NCBI RefSeq assembly: GCF_938045465.1
Contig: NZ_CALIBF010000205.1
Span: forward strand, 1-8,295
Direction of reading: 5' to 3'
Length of the DNA stretch: 8,295 nucleotides
From: an uncultured Campylobacter sp.
GTDB lineage: Bacteria; Campylobacterota; Campylobacteria; Campylobacterales; Campylobacteraceae
Shown: piece by piece, positions 1 through 5,363 of the stretch
Position numbering within the stretch: position 1 is the first letter of the stretch
Layout: each line of letters opens with the position of its first letter
Position numbers and translations under genes: made by a program
The notes under the pieces: model-generated
What the model was told of the DNA's origin: nothing
Database searches by the model: none
What the model saw: the letters and a program-made list of their open reading frames with translations, nothing else

Positions 1-339
1 GTCCATGATCGAGGCATCAAGCTCGTTAAATCCGTCGGCGGTAAATACCGCGCCCTTGCCCGCGTTGAAATTCGGATCGTCCTCAAGCACCATTATCGCC
101 GCCGTTACGGCATCCATCGCGCTGCCGCCCTTCTCAAGCACGGCTTGACCCGCCAAAAGCGCCCGGTTCATCGGCTCCTCGCGGATTTTAAACTCCTCCT
201 TGGTTAGATCAAGCCCGCTCGTTCCGCCGTGAATGACGATAACGGGGGAAAATTTCTCCTGCGCATTCGCAGCCGTTAGCCCGAGCAGGGCCAGACTCGC
301 CGCCATAAAAACGGCCTTTGAGAGTGAAAAGTGCTTCAT
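1..339 (-). CDS. Exported isoaspartyl peptidase/L-asparaginase (IaaA type), N-terminal 113 residues
   Basis: This is the first part of a type 2 asparaginase, an Ntn-hydrolase that hydrolyses isoaspartyl dipeptides and L-asparagine; the rest lies beyond the window. Residues 1-26 form a signal peptide (basic start, hydrophobic core, ANA before Gln27), so the enzyme should act in the periplasm. HGGT at 37-40 and the block NAGKGAVFT at 92-100, followed by ELDASIMD at 106-113, are family hallmarks. The catalytic threonine after the autocleavage site would lie downstream and cannot be checked. The ATG at 339-337 is preceded by AAGGGCGAG, a reasonable ribosome site. The family call is firm from the motifs; the balance between peptidase and asparaginase activity cannot be read here. 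The gene stands alone in this window, with a 415-base gap to the next gene. Confidence 0.93.
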   Translation of the reverse strand, partial: MKHFSLSKAVFMAASLALLGLTAANAQEKFSPVIVIHGGTSGLDLTKEEFKIREEPMNRALLAGQAVLEKGGSAMDAVTAAIMVLEDDPNFNAGKGAVFTADGFNELDASIMD

Positions 340-379
340 ATCTCGCCCTTTCGAAAAAATTGCAGAATTTCTAAGAAAT

Positions 380-385
380 GATATA
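380..385 (-). promoter_or_regulatory. Possible -10 box of the asparaginase gene
   Basis: On the minus strand the sequence reads TATATC, about 40 bases before the asparaginase start codon, within AT-rich DNA. It is an imperfect match to TATAAT with no clear -35, and other AT-rich words lie nearby, so it is only a candidate. Confidence 0.25.
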
Positions 386-584
386 ACTTTGCGCTTTTCT
401 TTTCGCTTAATCAAATGCGAATTCAGCCGGATATAAATCTAATACTTTGAGATTAGAATTAAGCTTTCGCTGTCAAATTTAACGCGACTTAATTTGTAGC
501 ACAATCTGATAGGTCGATTTAAATTTTATAATTTTGAGTTTGTGCGTCAGTAAAATTTAATTACCGCAGCTCGATAAATTTCAA

Positions 585-612
585 CCGCGCGTCATAAAAT
601 TTTAGCGCGCGG
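585..612 (-). terminator. Hairpin, possible terminator downstream of the DUF417 gene
   Basis: CCGCGCG (585-591) pairs with CGCGCGG (606-612) around a 14-base loop containing AAAATTTT. Read on the minus strand, the stem is followed by TTGAAATTTATC, a weak T-rich tail. It lies about 140 bases after the DUF417 stop, so the assignment is tentative. Confidence 0.3.
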
Positions 613-721
613 CCGTATTTTAAGGCGCTACGCAGGCGGGCAAGCTCAAGCACGCAACCGCTAGCAAAGCAGGCTTTAAATCAAAACGCCTCAAACTCGC
701 CGTGCGCGATCATTTAGTGTT

Positions 722-737
722 GCGTCGGAACCGACGC
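722..737. repeat. Short GC-rich palindrome after the DUF417 gene
   Basis: GCGTCGG and CCGACGC face each other across two bases, 17 bases beyond the DUF417 stop codon. In RNA it would form about six pairs with a four-base loop. No T-run follows on either strand, so it may stabilise a 3' end or be a protein site rather than an intrinsic terminator. Confidence 0.35.
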
Positions 738-754
738 CAATATGTTTTGACGGC

Positions 755-1192
755 TCAATCGCAGCTTTTTTCTCCGCGGCAAAGGCGCGCCAGGTCGTAT
801 TTTAGCAGCACCAAGCCAAGGCCTAGCAAGAAAAGGTCTTTAAAGATAAAGCCGTCGATCTTGCCCAGCTGCGGCAGTAGGCTGAGCGTAGTCAGCGCCA
901 TGACGATCACGATGAGATCGCCCACGATGCCCGCCTTCGGCTTGAAAAAGCCCGCGATGAGCGAGAGATAGCCCACGGTCTCCACCACGCCCAAAAAATA
1001 GCTCGCGCCGGCGTCCCCGAGCGCTGACGGCAAAAACGAAAGCCACGTCTGCGAAAAAAGCGGCTTTAAAGCCTCCACCTCGAACTCAAACCACTTGTAG
1101 TTGCCCATCACGGCAAGCACGATAATAACGGAAAGTCTGGCAAATATAATATCCGCGTCGCCTGCGACAAATTTTTTTACGATCTCCCTCAT
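755..1192 (-). CDS. DUF417 (YkgB/RclC-like) small integral membrane protein
   Basis: A 145-residue inner-membrane protein with about four hydrophobic helices (roughly 15-33, 65-83, 87-105 and 117-131). The sequence resembles the DUF417 family, which includes E. coli RclC of the reactive-chlorine resistance operon: FARLSVIIVLAVMGNYKW near residue 17, a GVVET block at 68-72, the stretch LTTLSLLPQ (100-108), and FKDLFLLG near 117. It is shorter than RclC because the loop between the second and third conserved blocks is reduced. The ATG at 1192 follows AAAGGAG, an excellent ribosome site. No redox regulator or partner gene is adjacent, so an oxidative-stress role rests on family resemblance only. 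The biochemical function of the family is not established. Confidence 0.82.
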   Translation of the reverse strand: MREIVKKFVAGDADIIFARLSVIIVLAVMGNYKWFEFEVEALKPLFSQTWLSFLPSALGDAGASYFLGVVETVGYLSLIAGFFKPKAGIVGDLIVIVMALTTLSLLPQLGKIDGFIFKDLFLLGLGLVLLKYDLARLCRGEKSCD

Positions 1193-1220
1193 ACGGCTCC
1201 TTTGTAAATTTTGTAACGGT

Positions 1221-1226
1221 ATGATA
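1221..1226 (-). promoter_or_regulatory. Probable -10 box of the DUF417 gene
   Basis: On the minus strand this reads TATCAT, about 28 bases before the ATG, allowing a short leader containing the AAAGGAG site. There is no evident -35, as is usual for Campylobacter housekeeping promoters. Confidence 0.4.
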
Positions 1227-1259
1227 GCGAGCTTGCGTGTAGGCTACGTGAAGGGGCGA

Positions 1260-1302
1260 AATTTCAAATTCCAAATTCCGCGGCTCCGCAAAATTTGAAA
1301 TT
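1260..1302. repeat. AT-rich inverted repeat between divergent genes
   Basis: AATTTCAAATT (1260-1270) is the exact reverse complement of AATTTGAAATT (1292-1302). The 21-base centre holds a smaller GCGG/CCGC pairing. It lies between the divergent DUF417 and beta-propeller promoters, so it could be an operator, but the same kind of word is common in this genome's intergenic DNA. Confidence 0.55.
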
Positions 1303-1368
1303 CCATGCCGCGCGCCGTAAAATTTTAGCGTGCATACAAAATTTTAAAATTCGCGCCCAAATTTGAGC

Positions 1369-1374
1369 TATAAT
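1369..1374 (+). promoter_or_regulatory. -10 box (TATAAT) of the beta-propeller gene remnant
   Basis: A perfect TATAAT lies 25 bases before the ATG at 1400, with an AT-rich upstream region and an AAGGAG ribosome site between. Promoter and ribosome site both look intact although the gene behind them does not. Confidence 0.6.
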
Positions 1375-1399
1375 CGCTTCAAATTTTAAGGAGCCGCAA

Positions 1400-1746
1400 A
1401 TGCTAAAATCATATCCTCTTATGATGCAGGGCGTGGAGTTTCGCGGACACGGCGTGACGGCAAGGACGGGCACCTATACGCCGTAGACGCGGCAAGCGGC
1501 GAAGTGATCTTTAAGCTTGAGACTGGCGGAACCGAGCATTTCGCGCGGTTTGAGGATAAAATTTTACTCGCAGATCGCCGCGGCAAGCCGGTTTTGATTA
1601 GCGCGGAGGACGGCTCGATCTTAAAAGAAGTGGAATTCGGCGAGTTTCAATTCGGCTCGGATCAGATCATGCTCGCTAGCAAAGGTCGTCTCTACGCCGT
1701 GGCAAACGACGGAGCCGCGATGTACGCAGTCTGCGCGGATATTTAA
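1400..1746 (+). pseudogene. Frame-disrupted beta-propeller (PQQ/WD40-like repeat) gene
   Basis: An ATG at 1400 with AAGGAG just upstream opens a frame that stops at the TAG at 1484-1486 after 28 residues. The adjacent frame, from about 1456 to the TAA at 1744-1746, carries obvious propeller blade sequence: DGKDGHLYAVDAASGEVIF, then a second weaker blade (KILLADRRGKPVLISAEDG) and a third (KGRLYAVANDG). The span of 347 bases is not a multiple of three, so one indel between about 1400 and 1456 explains the split. The GTG at 1504 could start the second frame but has no ribosome site and would cut the first blade. Even if repaired, about 115 residues is far less than a full propeller, so this is a remnant or a fragment protein. 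A sequencing error cannot be excluded. No function is assigned. Confidence 0.65.
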
Positions 1747-2006
1747 ATTGGACAGATTAAAATTCGGCTTGTAATTGTGGATTAAATTAAACGCAAGGCT
1801 TGAGCCGCCGAACGCTTTGGTTATGAAATTTACCTATTTGAGGCTCATGTCCGCTAGCCGCAGTACCCTTGCGAGCCGTATCCCATCTCTCGCCCATTCG
1901 GCAAATGCCAAAAACCGCGAATTCTTTGGTATAAAGCACGCCGTAGCTCACTTGCTAAGTAAAATTTATTCGCCAGACGCGTCGTTTCGGACTAAAATTC
2001 AAACTA
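1747..2006. other. Gene-free stretch between the propeller remnant and thiL
   Basis: An 82-codon open frame on the plus strand (1775-2023) has no ribosome site and unremarkable composition, and I do not consider it a gene. Nothing else with coding, repeat or RNA character was seen apart from the inverted repeat at 2007-2051. Confidence 0.5.
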
Positions 2007-2051
2007 CGCGCCTTAAAATTTAAAGCGAGCCCGGCAAAATTTCAAGGCGCG
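2007..2051 (-). terminator. Long inverted repeat overlapping the thiL stop, probable terminator
   Basis: CGCGCCTT (2007-2014) pairs with AAGGCGCG (2044-2051); after one mismatch AAATTT pairs with AAATTT, leaving a GC-rich loop. The thiL stop codon lies inside the right arm. On the minus strand the stem is followed by TAGTTTGAATTTTAG, moderately T-rich. This fits a 3' end for thiL, though the tail is not a classical T-run. Confidence 0.5.
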
Positions 2052-3568
2052 AAGTGGTGCGAGCTGCCGCGAAATTCCATAGAGCTTTGCGGCGTGCGCG
2101 GGCAAACCTCGGCGATGATATTGATCGAAACGCCTGTTTTAGCGGCAATCGCGTAAATTTTGGGCAAAAACTTCGGCGCGAAGCTGAACAAAATCTCGTA
2201 CTCCTCGCCGCTTTGCAACGCAGCCTCGCTAGGGCGGACGATCCAGCGCGCACCCACGCCGCTAGCCTCCAGCAGGCGGGGCAAGTCCTGCGCGAGCCCA
2301 TCGCTAATGTCCATCGCCGCGCTAATGAACTTCGCCGCCTTGTAAAAAAACTTATCGCGCAAAACGGGCCTAACGAAGCGCGAATCCTTTGAAATTTTTG
2401 CGCGCAGATCCTCGCGCAAGCGATATGAGCCACTACCCGGCACAGGATTTTCGCCTGCAGAGCTTTGCGACATAGAATTTTCACATGCGAGGCTTTGCGA
2501 CGTATAATTCGCTGCGGATTTTTGCGCCATAAAATTTCCGATAGAATTTCCTACGCTCAAATTTTGCGTCGTAAAATTTTGCTCAAAAAACTCCGCGTCC
2601 CGATTTTGCGTCGCGGAGCCCTGCAAGCCGTCATACGAAGCGTGAGTATCTAAATTTTGTGTTATAGAGCCCTGCGACACGCTACACGCGGTGTAAGCAT
2701 TCAAATCTTGCGTAGAATTTCCGTTATCAGGGCTCGGCGCAGAAATATTGCCATCAAAGCTCTGCGTAGAAATTTCGTTTTCGAACTGCGTAGAAATTTT
2801 ACCGGCAGAGTCGTCATAGCCGCCGCTTTGCAGCCCGCTATCTTGCGCCGTAGGGTTCTTGCGATCGTCTCCGCTCTGCGACACGGAATTTTGCGCCGAA
2901 TTTCCGGCGTCCAGGCTCGGCGGCTCGACGCGCGCAGGTGAAATTTTATCGCCAGGGCTTCGTACCTCATCGCCAAAATTTTGTGCCGTCGAAGTCTCGG
3001 CGTTTAGACCCTGCGGCGCGGTGCTTGAGCTTTGCAGCGACGAAATTTTATCGTTTCGGTTTTTCGTCTGCGAGCTAGCGGGCGAAATTCCATCTCTTAA
3101 AAGCACTGCCAGATCGCGCCCGACGCTACCTAGCTCGCCCGTATGCGCGATGAGATCGCCCACGCACGCGCCGCTGCGAAACACGGGGCGCTTGCACTTG
3201 CCGATCAGGCTCACGCTAAGCGCGATGCGATCCGAGCCGATCGTGTCGCCGCCGATGATCCGTATGCCCCACTCCCGCGCCGTTTCGCTCACGCCCGCGC
3301 ATAGCTCGTCGATCTCGCGCGTGCCGATCTCGCGCGGCAGCGCAAGCCCCAGCAGGGCGTATTTGGCGCGCGCATTGGTCGCGATCATGTCCGAAATGTT
3401 TACGAGCATCGCCTTTGCGCCGATCTCGCGCAGGCTCAGCCAGCCGCGCCGAAAGTGCACGCCCTCGACGAAAAGATCCTTGCAATACGCTCGCTCGCCG
3501 ATTACGGCGCAATCATCGCCGTTAAGCTTCGATCTAAATTTCTCAAAAATATACCGCTCCTTATCCAT
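2042..3568 (-). CDS. thiL: Thiamine-monophosphate kinase with a ~220-residue repeat insertion
   Basis: ThiL uses ATP to phosphorylate thiamine monophosphate to thiamine pyrophosphate, the last step of cofactor synthesis in the cytoplasm. The N-terminal half carries GDDCAV (17-22), DLFVEGVHF (31-39), NISDMIA (57-63), GGDT (106-109) and TGELGSVGRDLAVLL (143-157), covering the metal and nucleotide sites. The C-terminal half carries MDISDGLAQDL (419-429) and SGEEYEILF (453-461). Between them, roughly residues 161-380 are low-complexity, rich in Ser, Thr, Gln, Asn and Gly, with repeated (S/T)xQ(N/S/D) units. ThiL is normally about 270-330 residues; without the insert this one would be about 290. 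The insertion falls at the junction between the halves, where a loop could tolerate it. The ATG at 3568 follows GGAGGG, a strong ribosome site. No frame break is visible and all key motifs remain, so the enzyme may still work. Confidence 0.93.
   Translation of the reverse strand: MDKERYIFEKFRSKLNGDDCAVIGERAYCKDLFVEGVHFRRGWLSLREIGAKAMLVNISDMIATNARAKYALLGLALPREIGTREIDELCAGVSETAREWGIRIIGGDTIGSDRIALSVSLIGKCKRPVFRSGACVGDLIAHTGELGSVGRDLAVLLRDGISPASSQTKNRNDKISSLQSSSTAPQGLNAETSTAQNFGDEVRSPGDKISPARVEPPSLDAGNSAQNSVSQSGDDRKNPTAQDSGLQSGGYDDSAGKISTQFENEISTQSFDGNISAPSPDNGNSTQDLNAYTACSVSQGSITQNLDTHASYDGLQGSATQNRDAEFFEQNFTTQNLSVGNSIGNFMAQKSAANYTSQSLACENSMSQSSAGENPVPGSGSYRLREDLRAKISKDSRFVRPVLRDKFFYKAAKFISAAMDISDGLAQDLPRLLEASGVGARWIVRPSEAALQSGEEYEILFSFAPKFLPKIYAIAAKTGVSINIIAEVCPRTPQSSMEFRGSSHHFAP
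2429..3088 (-). repeat. Degenerate in-frame repeat array inside thiL
   Basis: About 660 bases with a recurring core that on the plus strand reads approximately TTTGCG, zero to four bases, TA, then (A/G)AATTT. Examples begin near 2462, 2493, 2519, 2564, 2709, 2762 and 2788. Spacing varies from about 24 to 54 bases. On the coding strand nearly every copy gives (T/S/A)-Gln-(N/S/D/K), with the Gln codon CAA or CAG always in frame: STQ at 259, 267 and 285, ITQ at 302, ATQ at 319, TTQ at 333, TSQ at 356. Copies differ enough to indicate age. The core resembles the AAAATTTT words of the intergenic DNA, for example at 590-605 and 1315-1330. Confidence 0.75.
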
Positions 3569-3619
3569 GCGCCCTCCGTTAAATTTAGCGTTACGCCGCA
3601 GCCGCGCGAAAGCTAAGAA

Positions 3620-3635
3620 GCCCGAATTTGCGGGC
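3620..3635. terminator. Hairpin in the thiL leader, terminator-like
   Basis: GCCCG (3620-3624) pairs with CGGGC (3631-3635) around AATTTG. On the plus strand CTTTGTTT follows; on the minus strand TTCTTAGCTTTC follows. It lies about 50 bases before the thiL start codon and downstream of the likely thiL promoter, so it could act as an attenuator or mark the 3' end of a lost upstream gene. Confidence 0.45.
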
Positions 3636-3692
3636 CTTTGTTTAAATTTCGTCGCGCACGCGCAGCAAGAGTTCTACGCTCCGCTTTGCAAG

Positions 3693-3698
3693 ATTATA
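3693..3698 (-). promoter_or_regulatory. Probable -10 box (TATAAT) of thiL
   Basis: The minus strand reads AATCTAAATTTACGC then TATAAT, a good Campylobacter-type promoter with AT-rich DNA upstream and no -35. Transcription would begin near 3686, giving a leader of about 118 bases that includes the hairpin at 3620-3635. I see no thi-box (TPP riboswitch) consensus in that leader. Confidence 0.5.
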
Positions 3699-3991
3699 GC
3701 GTAAATTTAGATTTTCGCCGCGCGAGTTTGGCTGCGGTTCGGTGCGGCTCGATAGCAAAATTAGCAATCGCATGGATTTTGAGGCTTTAACGCGGCTCGG
3801 TGCGGACGGAGACCTGTGATAAAATAGCGCGAGTTTATTTCTTGCATGCGCCCGTCTGCACGCACTTGCGCAGATAACGAGCATTTAAAACGGCGGGCTT
3901 AAAATTTTAAAATTTAGCGTAGCCGCAGCGAGATTAAATTTAAACGCTGTGTAAGCGCAGTAAGGTTAAAATTTAGCGCTAAATTTAAAGC

Positions 3992-3997
3992 AATAAT
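3992..3997 (+). promoter_or_regulatory. Possible -10 box for the three-gene AT-rich operon
   Basis: AATAAT lies 23 bases before the ATG at 4021, leaving room for the AAGGAA ribosome site at 4009-4014. The TAAAAT at 3820-3825 is an alternative with a leader of about 190 bases. Neither has a recognisable -35. Confidence 0.3.
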
Positions 3998-4020
3998 GCA
4001 AACGTAAGCAAGGAACTAAA

Positions 4021-4492
4021 ATGAACGATACGAAACCGGGCGAGCCGCTGCTAATCGTAAACAGGGCGAGGCGTTTTTACGGGCCTTTTTATTCGGTAGT
4101 TAAAATTTTGCAATTTTTATCTCGCCATTGTTTTTATAATGCTTGACAAGCCTTATGCGCCTATCGTAGGCTGGATAACGCTAATCGGTCTTTTTTATAC
4201 GACGGTTATTCCGAATTGCTTTAAATTTATTGCGTGCTACGATGGTAAAGTGATAGTAAGATATATCTTTTGGCAAAGAATTCTAAAATATGATGAGATT
4301 AAATATATTGCTACATTCGCATATCTGCTGGGAGGCGAAACACTTTGCCTAAAACTAAAATTTAATTTGGCAAATATCGTATTTAATCTAAGCTCGATTA
4401 TTTTGCCTTTAAGCTATATAACAAAAGAAGATTTTGAAAAATTAAAAATTTTAATGAGCGATAAAAATATCGAATACAGGGATTTTATCTGA
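4021..4492 (+). pseudogene. Two-helix membrane protein, PH-like tail, split by a frameshift
   Basis: The ATG at 4021 follows AAGGAA and opens a frame that ends after 41 residues at the TGA at 4144-4146. The next frame, labelled by an ATG at 4139 without a ribosome site, runs to 4492 and continues the same hydrophobic segment if read from about 4115. One extra base, most simply a fifth T in the run 4114-4118, would separate the halves; the repaired product is 156 residues. It would have a charged N-terminus, two membrane helices (about residues 22-41 and 47-67), then a cytoplasmic part with CYDGKVIVRYIFWQRILKYDEI, which recalls bacterial PH-like (DUF304-type) domains. That resemblance is weak. 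The 8-base overlap of the two frames leaves translational coupling as an alternative. The gene is AT-rich and leads directly into the lipoprotein genes. Confidence 0.6.
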
Positions 4493-4501
4493 GGAACGAA
4501 A

Positions 4502-4915
4502 ATGGGTTGCTATCGTAGTTATCAAACTATAAAAACAGGCGGATTTTTTAATTTCGCCATGAAATTTCTTGTTACAATATTTTTTGCGATTGTTCTATTC
4601 GGCTGCGACGGTAATGAATGCCGCAACGAATACAACAATAAGGCGTTTTCTATTATAACTGATAATTTAAAGGATAAGGAAAATAGAGATTGGACGTGCG
4701 GGTCTATTGACAACTATGAATACTTCATAAATTTTTACGGACCTAGCAATGATGATTTAGAAACTTTATTAAAGAATGTAGCAGAAGCGGCACAAATTCC
4801 AAATGTCAAAATTACTATATCGGTTTATGAGAGATATTGGAAATGGGGCAGCAAAACTCCGCCACCATTTGGCAAGAATATATTAACCGTAAAATTAGAC
4901 ACAAAATCAAATTAA
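4502..4915 (+). CDS. Small lipoprotein of unknown function, paralogue 1
   Basis: I do not recognise this family. The 137-residue product has a hydrophobic segment (21-34) ending in the lipobox LFGC, with Cys35 the likely lipidation site, so it should be anchored on the outer or inner membrane facing the periplasm. After it come ECRNEYNNKA (39-48) and WTCG (64-67); Cys40 and Cys66 could form a disulfide. The rest predicts strand (73-79), helix (84-97), strand (101-109) and strand (126-132). The ATG at 4502 has GAGGA, overlapping the preceding stop codon, as ribosome site and gives a 34-residue pre-lipobox region; Met20 at 4559 would give a more ordinary 15-residue signal and aligns better with paralogue 2, but has only a distant AGGCGGA. 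Base composition is much more AT-rich than the flanking genes. Confidence 0.8.
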   Translation: MGCYRSYQTIKTGGFFNFAMKFLVTIFFAIVLFGCDGNECRNEYNNKAFSIITDNLKDKENRDWTCGSIDNYEYFINFYGPSNDDLETLLKNVAEAAQIPNVKITISVYERYWKWGSKTPPPFGKNILTVKLDTKSN

Positions 4916-4925
4916 GGAAAATGAA

Positions 4926-5309
4926 ATGCTGAAATTTACAAAGTGTTTCTTTTTGATAGTCGCCGCATTTATATTATTCGGCTGCGACGGTAGAGAATGT
5001 CGGAATCAGTATAACGACAAAGCAGAAGAAATAATATTTGAAGGAATAAGAGATTTAAATCATCTAGGCGGTTCTTGGTCTTGTGGAAAAATTACCGATA
5101 GATATGAGAGCATAGTAAACATTTATGGCACTAGAGATGATGATATAAAGTTGCTCTTAAATAATTTTTCAAAAGTTACCGACATACCAAATGTTAAAAT
5201 CACGATAAATGTTTATAAAGGCATAAGGTTGGCAAATAAAAATTTGCCGCCAAATGATGAGCCTATATTAATCTTAAAACTAAATACGCAATCGAGTCAA
5301 GCAGAATAA
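4926..5309 (+). CDS. Small lipoprotein of unknown function, paralogue 2
   Basis: A 127-residue tandem paralogue of the preceding gene. The signal peptide (1-19) ends in LFG with Cys20 as the lipidation site. Shared blocks are LFGCDG, ECRNxYNxKA (24-33), WSCG (51-54) and IPNVKITINVY (87-97), and the C-terminal ILILKLNT. Cys25 and Cys53 match Cys40 and Cys66 of the neighbour, with spacing 28 against 26. The ATG at 4926 follows AAGGA (4914-4918), which overlaps the upstream stop; an earlier ATG at 4921 leads straight to a stop. The gene is the last of the operon and converges on the aldehyde dehydrogenase gene. The fold pattern, one helix packed on several strands, suggests a small binding domain; an immunity or envelope-stress role is possible but nothing here proves it. 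Confidence 0.85.
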   Translation: MLKFTKCFFLIVAAFILFGCDGRECRNQYNDKAEEIIFEGIRDLNHLGGSWSCGKITDRYESIVNIYGTRDDDIKLLLNNFSKVTDIPNVKITINVYKGIRLANKNLPPNDEPILILKLNTQSSQAE

Positions 5310-5311
5310 AA

Positions 5312-5337
5312 TTTCGGGCGGCGCAAACCGCCCGAAA
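5312..5337. terminator. Strong hairpin terminator between convergent genes
   Basis: TTTCGGGCGG (5312-5321) is the perfect reverse complement of CCGCCCGAAA (5328-5337), with loop CGCAAA. On the minus strand the stem runs into TTTTATTCT, making a good terminator for the aldehyde dehydrogenase gene. It starts three bases after the lipoprotein stop, so it may also end the plus-strand operon, although no T-run follows on that side. Confidence 0.85.
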
Positions 5338-5363
5338 CGTAGCTCGAGGTACCGCGCTAAGCC

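Larger units (their letters stand above)
340..754. other. Gene-free stretch with hairpins and AAATTT words
   Basis: No open frame here has coding character. The left part is AT-rich and holds a small inverted repeat (TCTAAT 438-443 with ATTAGA 452-457). The right part has a hairpin at 585-612, a GC palindrome at 722-737, and the word GCAACCGCT near 655, similar to words at 7660 and 7754. It contains the upstream region of the asparaginase gene and the 3' flank of the DUF417 gene. Confidence 0.6.
3569..4020. other. Gene-free stretch between thiL and the AT-rich operon
   Basis: This divergent intergenic region holds the thiL promoter and leader hairpin, a 14-base direct repeat with one mismatch (GCGGTTCGGTGCGG at 3734-3747 and GCGGCTCGGTGCGG at 3792-3805), several AAATTT words, and candidate plus-strand -10 boxes (TAAAAT at 3820-3825, AATAAT at 3992-3997). 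A minus-strand open frame (3642-3884) spans the thiL promoter, lacks a ribosome site and is not considered real. Confidence 0.55.

Noticed and set aside
2859..3704. 281-codon plus-strand open frame opposite thiL
   Set aside because: It is antisense to the clearly coding thiL, with Ser/Arg/Pro-rich composition and no ribosome site; such frames are common opposite GC-rich genes.
3734..3760. Possible tRNA T-arm (GGTTCGGTGC)
   Set aside because: No matching acceptor stem, anticodon arm or D-arm could be folded around it.
3642..3884. 80-codon minus-strand open frame upstream of thiL, ending just before a hairpin
   Set aside because: It has no ribosome site, its start region is not protein-like, and it spans the likely thiL promoter; the plausible last 20 residues are not enough to call a gene.
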